The notes under the pieces were generated by a model that did no database searches, had not been told where the DNA came from, and worked only from the letters and a program-made list of their open reading frames with translations. From Lithodes maja (Eukaryota; Arthropoda; Malacostraca; Decapoda; Lithodidae): 64,000 bases of DNA. Shown here one piece after another: positions 21,345-31,000 of the stretch (position 1 is its first letter; each line of letters begins with the position of its first letter). The DNA lies in assembly GCA_037953745.1 (NCBI GenBank), contig JBAKBP010000779.1:124001-188000 (forward strand), written 5' to 3'. Made by a program: the position numbers and the translations under genes.

Positions 21345-21570
21345 CGGCCGTAGCGCGGTTGGTAGAGCACTCGCCTGCAAACCATGAGGTCAAGGGTTCG
21401 AGTCTCGGGCCAGCCAATGTGCTATTTGGCAGGCGCCAGTAATGTGGTGGACGGTGCGGTCTAGCAATCTGTGGCAACTGTTCACTGAAGTCCCTGATAC
21501 ATCAGGGCACCCACCCCAGCCCAGCAGTTGAGCAGGGAGCACATGGTGGTAAAAACTGCATCATTGTGTA
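21345..21570 (+). mobile_element. tRNA-derived SINE
   Basis: The first 70 bp look like a tRNA: box A 'tagcgcggttggtagagc', an anticodon-loop-like CTGCAAA, and box B 'gggttcgagtctc' followed by 'gggccag' and CCA. The acceptor and anticodon stems pair only partly, so a working tRNA is unlikely. A tRNA-unrelated body follows ('aatgtgctatttggcaggcg', 'gtggtggacggtgcggtcta', 'cagggcacccaccccagccc'). This is the standard layout of a SINE with an internal Pol III promoter. The 3' tail is unclear. Confidence 0.75.
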
Positions 21571-21824
21571 GGAAATGCATTCACAAGTTAATGAACCGAA
21601 TCTTATCAAACAAAGGTTTATTTTTCAAGTCCATAACATAGATCTTCCATTTATTTTAAAGTACGTCTTGAATTACACAGCAGGCACCTAAGTAAATGCT
21701 CGTTTTCTATTAATATATATATAAATATAAAGAGCATCTACTCAGCTCAACAAATCAAGTTTACATAAAGCTAGATTTAATTTTGTCATATTTGACTAGT
21801 TAGGTTAGGTAACGAAAACATACC

Positions 21825-22035
21825 ACTGGAGTACTAACTTATAAAACTTACCACTGCAGTACTAACTTTTGTAACATACCACTGCAGTACTAACTTTTGA
21901 ATCATACCACTGCAGTACTAACTTGTAAGGCATACCATTGCAGTACTAACTTTTAAAATATAGCACTGCAGTAGTAACTTTTGAAACAAACCACTGCAGT
22001 ACTAACTTTTAAAACATACCACTGCAGTAGTAACT
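21825..22035. repeat. 26-27 bp minisatellite (about 8 units)
   Basis: Units read 'accactgcagtactaacttt' plus 'tgaaaca' with small changes, including gcagtagtaac variants. Each unit holds a CTGCAG palindrome overlapping CAGTACT. The regularity resembles spacers and repeats superficially, but there is no variable spacer, so it is not a CRISPR. Confidence 0.9.
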
Positions 22036-22574
22036 TCAGCGGGGTTGCTTGGGCACTCGACAACACAGCCCTTTTACTTACCACTTTTACTTACCATTAC
22101 ATTGTTAAAACTGTATGTGTATTATTATATAACATAGACTGCAACAGATTTGGTACAATCGACTGCAAAGAAAGTTGGTACAAGTTTTAATAAGGAATTT
22201 TGACACTGATAAATTAATTTGAAACACTCCTTTTAAGTATATGTCTGAGTCAGTGTTTTCCCTTAATCAATGTGCACTGTCTCAAGAATGTCATAACATA
22301 GTGTTTTTTTTTTTTTTCTATGTGCATGAAGGAGACAAAAAGCTACTTGTGCAGGATATTATACACATTTTAAGAGTACTAATTTAAATGCCATTTAAGA
22401 ATTATTTACCAATGTGCCATACATTATTGAACCCATTTATAACGAGAGTGATAATTGTGGTCCAAAAACCTGAGAATATGTTTGAATTGTTAACAAAACA
22501 ACTATGATGGAACACTTATTAAGGAATTATCATTTATTTGTATATTTATATATTTAAATATATATTATTTATAT
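22036..22574. other. AT-rich stretch, no gene seen
   Basis: Contains a poly-T run near 22303-22318 and AT-rich DNA. No open frame has recognisable content. Confidence 0.5.
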
Positions 22575-22825
22575 TTTCCTCCCTTGACCTTCATCAAGCT
22601 TTAAAGTACCCCTAAGACCACCCTTCAATTTTTTTTTTTAAATTTGTCGGTAGGTAAATGCCCTGGCCAAAGGCCGGGTCCTCCTTAATTGCAGGCTCGC
22701 TATCGCTTGCCAGGAAAACATTGACACCAAAATGGCACGAAAGATTGGAAAATCACCACACTAATACGGCAAATGTCTATATATCTCGAAATAATGAGGC
22801 TAAACATGATACAGAAGGAGCTCCA
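22575..22825 (+). repeat. Dispersed repeat family A, copy 3
   Basis: Starts 'ttttcctcccttgacctt', then 'acccctaagaccacccttca', a T run, 'ttgcaggctcgctatcgctt' with 'gccaggaaaa', 'ttgacaccaaaatggcacga' and 'gaggctaaacatgataca'. This is the complete order of blocks seen in the other copies. Confidence 0.75.
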
Positions 22826-23497
22826 GAAAGCCTACCCTTTAAGCCTATCACTTGTGTTGCTGTCTACGTGTTGCAGCCTATATTGCACACAACATTTACA
22901 GTGCAGTAGCAAACGGCAAGAAAGTGAGCATTAACACAAAAGAGAGTGTGAAGGTGTATGAATACTCTTTCTTCTTTATTATGCTCTATTTTCCTTGGCG
23001 TTGTGTGCTTTTATGGCCTATCTTGTACTGTACATACAGACACATGGCTTACGTACTTGAAAAGCAAAAGCAGTCTGAGAAACTTAAAATTAAAAGCGTA
23101 ACAAGGCAAGCAGGTCCAGCCCACATCTATCATAATATCAGTAACAAAATAAAGTACATAAATGGCGGAAAAAGTTCGTAAATTACAAAACAAAAAACAA
23201 ATATTCTGGCGATTCGTAAATGTGAACAGAGAAAGAGTTAAGGAGTCACGCCAAACCATCAAACTAATAGGCGTTTCTATACTATATAAGCTAATGTATC
23301 ATCCAAAATTATTGACTGATGACTTGAAACTAATCACAGGCATCCATCGACGTCATCCTAGTTCAACGTTATAGAAAGAGTGAGGGTTGGATGGCTCTGG
23401 TGGATCCTGGCAAGTGAGTTGTGATGCTCTGTTTATAGCCATCACTCACACAATTTAGACAACATTTCTTACAATGTGGTTGAACGTGAGCGTCCCA
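22826..23497. other. Stretch without recognisable gene
   Basis: Open frames of 60-109 codons occur on both strands (for example 22852-23181 and 23162-23374) but none shows a domain, signal peptide or splice logic that I trust. It lies between the two convergent host genes. Confidence 0.4.
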
Positions 23498-23809
23498 TTA
23501 ACTCCTTCAGACATATTAAGTTCCAATAAGTCCGAGTAGGCGGGAGCCCCGGGATCATTGCCACTGCCTCGCACTACACTCACAACAACACTACGGCCGT
23601 TAGAATTATCGGAGGTGGCTGAGGTTGCCACCAACAGTTTTATCGTAAGCTAACTTATCGGACTTACTGAGCTCCATATGACGCTAGTGCGTCATATAAC
23701 TTATTATAGAGGCATGGAGATAAGTCCATATGACTCGATTGAGTCATATGAGTTTTTGGTTCACTAGTCCATATGACTCAATTGCGTCATATATGTCTGA
23801 GGGAGTTAA
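23498..23809. mobile_element. TTAA-flanked MITE with three hairpins
   Basis: Ends read TTAACTCCTTCAGACATAT on the left and, inverted, TTAACTCCCTCAGACATAT on the right: 18 of 19 identical with TTAA at both ends. Near the right end three inverted repeats with 4-base loops follow one another at 23676-23697, 23727-23750 and 23771-23792. Their arms are ATATGACGC/GCGTCATAT, CATATGACTC/GAGTCATATG and ATATGACTC/GCGTCATAT. There is no coding capacity. Confidence 0.85.
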
Positions 23810-23815
23810 CAGAAA

Positions 23816-23816
<1 letters not shown>

Positions 23817-23850
<34 letters not shown>

Positions 23851-23851
23851 A
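23817..23851. repeat. (GA)n microsatellite
   Basis: A GA run directly beside the TTAA element and about 90 bp beyond the stop codon of the chitin-binding gene. Confidence 0.9.
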
Positions 23852-23937
23852 TTACAAAAGGCGGAGAAAGATTCAATTAAAATATTACGTCCAAACCATC
23901 AGTATAATTTCTATCATTATTTGTTTCCTTTAAACCA

Positions 23938-24132
23938 TTACTTCAAGTTCTGGCTCAGTTCGCCGAAGGCCTGGATTTTAAAGTAAGTGGATTCGGGCAC
24001 ATTGGGGGTCTCGCCTTCCCGGAAGTTCAGGTCCAGGCGGCCGAAGTAGTTGTTGACGCCGAAGTGCTGGGTGGCAGACTGACATGGTGCCGAGTTCTCT
24101 GGGTAGTCACATACCAGAGGAATGTAAACAAA
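23938..24132 (-). CDS. Chitin-binding type-2 protein, terminal exon
   Basis: The minus strand reads VCDYPENSAPCQSATQHFGV, then a charged tail with 'YFGRLDLNFREGETPNVPES', ending 'FGELSQNLK' and a stop. The first two cysteines are the fifth and sixth of the peritrophin-A domain started in the exon at 24909. The expected acceptor just before GTATGTGAC (24114) reads 'ctg' rather than 'cag'. The nearest upstream in-phase AG, at 24134-24133, would add six residues (FVYIPL) without a frameshift, and that start is used here. A duplicated copy with a good acceptor lies at 24182 but is out of frame. Confidence 0.75.
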   Translation of the reverse strand, partial: FVYIPLVCDYPENSAPCQSATQHFGVNNYFGRLDLNFREGETPNVPESTYFKIQAFGELSQNLK

Positions 24133-24200
24133 CTTGACAAGATGCATTTGAGAGGCATCTTTTTCTCTGAGTAGTCACACACCTGGGTAATGTAAACAAA
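24115..24200. repeat. Tandem duplication over the 3' splice site
   Basis: Two copies, 68 bp apart, of the intron end plus exon start. On the minus strand, copy 1 reads 'gtttacattacccag' then GTGTGTGACTACTCAGAG. Copy 2 reads 'gtttacattcctctg' then GTATGTGACTACCCAGAG. Only copy 1 keeps the AG, but its frame does not match the rest of the exon (68 is not a multiple of three). Confidence 0.8.
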
Positions 24201-24752
24201 CTTATGATGCTTTGGAGATATATGTTTAGTAAAAATCAATAAATCTTTATGGCAATGTATATGAAATGTATAGAGAGATACATTAACGCAATACTTCTAT
24301 GATGTGAAACAAATATTACAAGTCATGGGTTACTCGATACACGTGAGAAGTCAGGCGTCCATATCACCATAACAAGGAACATATGAGGACTGCCATGGAA
24401 AAGTTTTAGTAAGTTAGAATTTCATAGTTTGTGAGGAAGGTTTATTTTGACTGTAGATTAAGGTAAAATCATGTTGTTTCTGAGGCGACCTGACAGGCTT
24501 AGTTGCTTATGAAACCCATCCCAATCATGGTCTTTGACAGGGTTTCTTGACTATGTCTACACGACCCTTGAAATGAAGAATCAAATACCTAGTATAGAAT
24601 TAGTTTCAATATTTGCCAGTGGAAATTCGAACTCTACACTTTCATAATGTGAGACCAGGGTGTATTACCATTTCTCTACTCTGGCATTTGATAACCAGAT
24701 AGATTATTTTATAGAAAGGTTTTAAGCTAGGAAGGAGGAAGCCGCCTCTCAC

Positions 24753-24909
24753 CAGTTTCTCCTGATCAAAGACGAGCCCTGGACCACAGATGAAGGAGAA
24801 CATGCGGAGTCTGATCACAAGGTCCACATCCACATAGGGGTAGCACACATGGAAGATCTGGCACCCATTGTCCACATCGGCGTAGTATCCGTAGATGCGT
24901 TGGTCGCAC
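24753..24909 (-). CDS. Chitin-binding type-2 protein, middle exon (peritrophin-A core)
   Basis: Bounded by 'gtattccag' and 'CTG|gtgaga', this 157-bp exon reads CDQRIYGYYADVDNGCQIFH, then VCYPYVDVDL, 'MFSFICGPGLVFDQEKL'. With the preceding V codon split across the junction and two cysteines in the last exon, it gives the six-cysteine pattern of a chitin-binding type-2 (CBM14, peritrophin-A) domain. The conserved GYYAD and FxC.G..FDQ positions are present. Single-domain proteins like this are secreted and bind chitin in cuticle or gut lining. That role is inferred from family. Start phase matches the exon at 38941. Confidence 0.88.
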
Positions 24910-24994
24910 CTGGAATACAAGGGGTAAACCCAAAATTATTGATTGAATCAGATGGAAATAACATCTCATAAAAGGAACCTGATCACTAGTAGTT

Positions 24995-25245
24995 TAAGGG
25001 GGGGGGGGGGGGAAATCGGGACCCCCTTCTCCCTCATTCATTTTGATATTCTAAGACATTCGCCCCATTAGTTTGGCGATTTTAAGACATTTTGTGTCAT
25101 TTAGGTGTCGATAATCTCCTGGCAAGTGATAACGAGCCTGCAATTTAGGAGACATTTGTGTACCGAAATATACACAAATGTTTCTCGAAGGGGGGTCTAA
25201 GGGGTATTTTTTAAAACTTGATGGAGGTCTAGGGAGGAAACTAAA
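24995..25245 (-). repeat. Dispersed repeat family A, copy 4, with poly-G end
   Basis: On the minus strand: 'cctagacctccatcaagttt', 'cccttagaccccccttcgag', 'ttgcaggctcgttatcactt' with GCCAGGAGA, 'gacacctaaatgacacaaaa', then 'gagggagaagggggtcccga' and a poly-C end (poly-G on plus at 24998-25013). All blocks are in the family order. It lies about 90 bp upstream of the chitin-binding middle exon, in the 14-kb intron. Confidence 0.75.
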
Positions 25246-25759
25246 AAAGTAAACATTAACTATATCAATTAAAATCTTAATGATAATATGCAAATGGATA
25301 TATAATCATTATTTCAAATGGGTATGATGAAAGCACATCAGAGGAATATGTATAGTACACTACCAAGGCAGCAACACAAATGGATCACTTACAGTATATC
25401 TCCAACATCTGTGCATTTTATTTTTATTATATATCATATTTTTTTCTTTAGTGCGGGTAATGTGACGGGATGATAGACGATCAACTTGATAATTTTATGA
25501 ATGATATAATACTTCCATGTTGTATACCATGACTGCTTCTACCTCACGCTTTATCCAGGAACCCTTTATGTCACCTTTCTATATAAAGATATCATGTGAC
25601 GTCATCACATCATGTAAATGTGATCGCCATTATAAGAAAACAAAAATAACGAGAGTGAGGGCTTGTCCTATCCAGAGTGAGGTTTGGCATCCTCTACCCA
25701 ACCTTTGCCGTTTCTGTCTGTCTCTTTTCCTGTACTACTTTTCCTTTTAAGTGCTGGCG
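25246..25759. other. Intronic stretch, no gene seen
   Basis: AT-rich DNA with short unrecognised frames (for example 25517-25750). No domain, RNA or repeat boundary can be supported. Confidence 0.45.
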
Positions 25760-25990
25760 AGATCGTCTGATCGGGTGGCACTGCAAAGGGGGCTACGGAC
25801 GGTGGGGGCATTGGCCCGGGGGTGCAAGCCCATGGGCTGATGATCCCCTCCCCCGATGCCCTCTCAGAGACATATCTCATCTCACCCTGGCCCCTTCAGG
25901 GGCCTGATTATCTGGAGCGGCTTCGGTCAACCAGACTCGGGATTGTTCGAACAGACAGTCTGGGGAACTACAACAACAACAACACCAATT
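25760..25990 (+). mobile_element. Short GC-rich retroelement sharing the inner LINE's 3' end
   Basis: The end reads 'gactcgggattgttcg' + 'gtctggggaactacaacaa' with a (CAA)n tail. The inner LINE's 3' end (minus strand, about 28010-27969) reads 'gactcggggctgttcg' + 'agcttagggaacaacaaca'. The match and the same (CAA)n tail suggest either a LINE 3' fragment or a SINE that borrows this LINE's tail for mobilisation. No open frame is convincing. Confidence 0.6.
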
Positions 25991-26672
25991 GGGCTTAGTG
26001 GAAGGTCGCATCAGGGGGCATATGGAGCGGGAGAATAGATTATTCTTAACAAAACGTTAATCAAATATGATTGTGAACAGAAAGAAGGTACTGACTAAGA
26101 TTCGCAACTTTCTTAGTATTTGTTTGTGAAATCTTGCGAACAAACCTATAGGCATAAAGGCAAACAAGCTGAAATTATTGATTATAAAAGAAAATAATCA
26201 ATTAATGTTGTATTATTCCTTGCATTAGTTTTGAAAATATATTAACACTCAAGCCGCGGGTCTCGACAATTGTCGAGTGAGAGAACCATGGCCTATTCAG
26301 CGGGTTCCGACAATATTCGGGTGGGATTCTGAGCACATTATCGGCTCTGAGAGAGAGTACACGCTTTGGGAGGACCGCAGGCGGGCTCTGACCGCTCGGC
26401 GTGGGAAAAGTGAGGCAACTGGGAGCCCCACCACACCTCTCCAAATCCCTGGCCTCTCGAGGACAAGGATATTCTGAGGAAATGGCTGTATTTTAGGGTT
26501 TTTGCCCTTGTAGTGCAACATCATTGCAAGAGAACCCGTGGTCGTAGAAGGATGATTCAGGTGTCATTCGAAAGCTCTATTATCGCCCTTTCACGGATAC
26601 ATTTTATTTTTGTTTTAAGAGACAATGAACGGAGGAAGGAAAAACACAGATAAAACGAAAAGGTCCATGTGC

Positions 26673-27958
26673 CTAAAGGCATCCTCCATTCATAAAATGT
26701 TTGTAACAACTGGATTTAAACTGTTGTAGATTGTAAGTTTGTGGAAAGCAACTCGAGGGAAGTGAATTCCAAAGAGTAGTAGTTCTGGGGATAAATGAAT
26801 TTTGAAAAACAGAAGTTCTGCATTGTGGAGGAGAAAGTGTAAATTCATGGGCGCTTTCAGCTGCCCTAGTTCTACGGGGAAAGATGTGGAGAGGCGGCAC
26901 AATTGAAGCAAGTTCTTCGGAACAATTGCTTTGAAAATATCTGTAGAATAATGCAAGGGATGCAACGTTTCTTCGTATGGATAATGTAGGAAGGTCCTTT
27001 GTGATTGCAGGGTTATTGATTAATCTAATAGCTTTATTTTGAATTTTGTCCAACTGACTCAATGCAACCACTCCACTTCCACTCCACAGAGGTGAACAGT
27101 AATCCATCTGAGAACGCACATGACTTTTATATATTACGGCCAACTGCTAGTCAGTGAAGAATTCTCGAACTCTGTACAGGAGTCCCAGTTTTTTAGAGGC
27201 ATTCTTAGCAATTCTTCTAACATAATGTGTCCAGCTCAAGTTAGTAGTTAATGTTACACCGAGAATGTCAATACTAGGGGAAGTGGGAATATTTACATCA
27301 TTAAAATATATATGGGAGTCAGTGAGATTCTGTCGGTTAGAAAATTGAATGTACTTGGTTTTCTGTGCATTAAAGGAAACTAGACTCTTTTGTCCCCATT
27401 CATTAATTCTAGAAAGGTCCTGGTTCAGAGAAATTGCAGTGTTTATTTTTGAATTTATAAGATCGGGTTGGGTGAAAGAATTGGTAAATGTGAAGGAACT
27501 GTGGAGTGTTGAGACATCTGCGTAGGAATGTATTGGATTATGAGTGGTAGATATGAGATCATTGATATGAATGAGGAACAGAGTTGGGGCCAAAACTGAT
27601 CCCTGGGGAACACCAGCATTTATTGAGTGAAATTGAGAATTAATACCATTACACATATTTTTCTGTTATGAAGATAAGAAGAAATTAGTGGAACGAATGA
27701 TGCAAGGCCGTAGTGTGACATCTTCGACAATAAGGATTGATGCCAGACTCTATCAAATGCCTTTGATATATCCAGTGCTATTGTTTGTGTTTCACCATGT
27801 TGGTCTGTAGTTTGGTTGATTTGATGCGTAAGAAGGCAAAGAATGTCTGCAGTTGATCGACATCGTCTAAAACCATATTGCCTATCACTGATTAATTTAT
27901 TATTCTCAAGATGCTTAATTATGTGATAATTTAATATAATTTCAAAGACTTTACCAAG
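26673..27958 (-). pseudogene. Outer LINE reverse transcriptase, catalytic and C-terminal parts
   Basis: From 27958 downwards the frames give 'FEIILNYHIIKHLENNKLIS', 'YGFRRCRSTADILCLL' and 'ALDISKAFDRVWHQSLLSKM', then 'INAGVPQGSVLAPTLFLIHI' (27656-27147) and the tail 'YKSHVRSQMDYCSPLWSGSG' to 'LPSSCFPQTYNLQQFKSSCY' (27143-26673). The catalytic box reads HSYADVSTL where YADD is expected, so the second aspartate is replaced by valine. Stops near 27660 and 27145 break it further. Activity is not possible. Confidence 0.85.
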
Positions 27959-28081
27959 AGTGGAAGTTGTTGTTGTTGTTGTTGTTCCCTAAGCTGCCTG
28001 GCCGAACAGCCCCGAGTCCCTGAGGAAGGCCACGGCCACGATCGGGCTTTCCCACAGAGCTCTCATTGAGTGAAGGTTGTG

Positions 28082-31000
28082 TTATTGGCGTAAGTGGTTG
28101 TGTGAAATGCAGTCTTCTATGATGTGTTTAATGGTATGGGGTGCTGTGTTACATCCCGGGCAGGCGTCGACAACGGAGTCATCCAGTCTCTTCTGATAGC
28201 TCAGGAGAGCTGGATGGTGTCCGCATCTCAGCCTGGCCAGGTGGACTCTGTCCTCGCGAGGGAGGGAGGATTCGGAAGGATGGATTTCGGGAGGTCGTGC
28301 ATGCAGCTGCGTGTTGTCTGTGAGTGAGTGGATGGATTGGCGAGAGATATGAGTATGGATGTGCTTCTGGAAGTTGGTTCGGGGTTGGCAGGGAGGGAGA
28401 GAGGACAATAATTGTGTGTGATACCATGTGCTGGGTGTTGTTTTGATATTTCTTGGTGTCTGTGGGTGTGTTGCCATGTAGTTTAGTGGGTGGTCTTGGT
28501 TCGTGGAGGCTGCTGCCAGGAATTGAGTGCCTCTCATGTCCAGATGGTCTTTGACTTTGAGGATTTTGGTTTCTTGATGTAGATGATCTGTGGGTGCAGT
28601 AGCTGTGCAGCCTGTAATGATCTTCAGGGCTTTGTTTTGAATCGTCTGTAAGGTCTTATGATGTGTTTCAGCTAGGTTAGAAGCCCAGGCTGGGCTTGCG
28701 TATTCCATTACTGATCTTATGTATTGTTTATATACTGTGGTGGTAGTTTCTTTGTTGTGTCCAAATTTTGTGTGAGCAAGTGACCTGAGGGCGTTAAGTC
28801 TGGGTGTCAGTTTCTTTTTAATGTTTGTGGTGTGCTGTTTGAATGTCATATGAGTATCATATGTTACTCCTAGGATTTTGGGTGTGTGTGTATGTGTTAG
28901 GGGTGTGTTGTTTATGGTGAGTTGAGGGATGTATTCGTGTTCACCTGTCCAGCTTGTGAGCAGGGTTGCGGTGGATTTGGCTGGGGCTAGATTAAGTCTG
29001 TTTGTAGTGCACCAGCCATGTAGTGTGTTGAGATAGGGTTGAAGGAGATCTGTTGCTCTTCTTGGGTCATGGTGTGTGCATGTGAGTGTTATGTCATCTG
29101 CATAGGAGGCTAAGTTTATTTGGGGAGTATTGGGTGTAGTTATATCGTGCATGTACAGATTGAAGAGTGCGGGCGATAGGACGGATCCTTGTGGGACTCC
29201 GTTTGGAAAGTTTCTGATTTTTGATGACTGACCGGCAAAAGATACGTGTGCACATCTGCCTGCTAGGAAGTTGGCCAGCCACCTTTTTGTGTTGTTGTGC
29301 ATGTTTGTGTTGTAGATTTTGTTTGTTAGGTTGTGGCGGGGGATGGCATCGAAGGCTTTACTAATGTCGAGTGTGGCTAATAGTGATCTGTGTGGTGGTC
29401 TAGCTGAGTTGATGCCGTCAAAAGCTCTTTGTGTAAGGTCTGTGAGAAGAGTGTTTGTGGAGTGCAGTGGTCTAAAGCCATGTTGTGTTGGAGCTAGGGG
29501 TAGGTCGGGTGTAATTAATTGTAATACTAGGCGTTCCATGACTTTGGAGGGGGAGCAAAGGAGTGTGATGGGGCGGTGCGAGGAGGGTAGCGTGGGGTCT
29601 TTGTTGGGTTTGGGGAATGTGATGATGATACCATGCTTCCAAATGTCTGGTATTGTGTTGTGTGAATAGCTGTAGTTTGATATGTTCGTGAGTGTTTGTA
29701 TGCCTTGTGGTCCCAGGTGTCTGAGGTGTATGTTGCTTATGTTGTCTAGGCCACAGGCGGGTGAGTGCTTGAGATTGTTCATGATATGCTTTGTCTGGTG
29801 ATTGGTGAAGGGTGTATAGTCAGGGTCTGTGGGGAATTGTCTCTTACGTCGGATGACACGTCGGTCGTCTTTGTGAGGTTTTAGGTGGCTGACATGTGAG
29901 AAGTGATTGATGAGAGTGTTTGCTTGTTGTTTACATGAAGGAGTAGAGTCTGTTGTTGTGATTGCAGCATGTGATTGTGTTGTGTTGCTGTTGGAAAGTG
30001 TGATGCTGTTTAGTGTTTTGTAGAGTTTTTTGGGGTTTGTTTTGTGATCAAGTGTTTGTAGGAAGTTATTCCAATTTAGTTTTTGTTGTTCTTGTATTTT
30101 GTTGTTAGTTTGGGTGTTGAGTGCTTGAATTTGTTGTGTGATGTCTTGTGTGTGGGGTGCTGGGGAGTGTTTCAGTGTGTCGCGTTGTCTGATGAGGTTT
30201 TGAATTTCTGGTGTGAAGTTGGGGTTGTGTCTTTTTCTGTTACCTCTTGGAATGTGTTTCTTGTCAGCGTTTTGGATAGTTTTATTGAGTATGTGTACAG
30301 CATTGTTGATGTTAGTGATGGGTGTACTGTTTAGAGTTGTGAAGTGTTGTTCTGTCTCATTTGTAAATGCTTCCCAGTTAGCTCTTTTATAATTGGTGTA
30401 TGTGTGTTTGTGGCTAGCTGGGGTGAGTCTGGTTTTGGTGGTGATAATGATCGGGAGGTGGTCAGAGCCTAAGGTTCGGACCACCCTCCAGGATGTTGTG
30501 GGGGCGAGTTCTGGGGAGCAAAAGGTGATGTCTGGAGATGATGGGTTATAGAGGGCTTGGTGAGGAATATGGATATGTTGATGGATGTCGTTAAGGATGA
30601 TGAGATTATCTGTTTGGTTTTGTAGTACCAGCCCTCTGTCTGTGTCGGGGTTGTCGACAAACCAGGCCGACGTCTTGGCGTTGAAGTCACCACCCAGGAT
30701 GATGTGTGGGGTGTTTGTGATGTGTTGTAAGTGTGGTCTGTATATATTTGGTACTGTAGGGGATGTTTGGGGAGGGATGTATGTGTTTATGATGGTTATG
30801 TTGGATTTGTTGCCAGTGCGTATTTTAATCGATTGTATTTCTGTTGTGTTATCATTTGGGGGGAGGAGGGATTTGGTTTGTACACTGGTTACTATGTATG
30901 ATATTTCATTGTGTACCAGGGTGATGAGTCCACCGCCCCCGCCGACAGCCCGGTCTTGTCTGATGGTGGTGAAATTATGAAATGTGGGTGTTTTTTGTGA

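Noticed and set aside
21355..21418. A functional tRNA gene
   Set aside because: Box A and B are present but acceptor and anticodon stems pair poorly, and a SINE body follows directly, so it is called a SINE.
21825..22035. CRISPR-like array
   Set aside because: Units are directly adjacent without variable spacers, and the context is animal nuclear DNA. It is a minisatellite.
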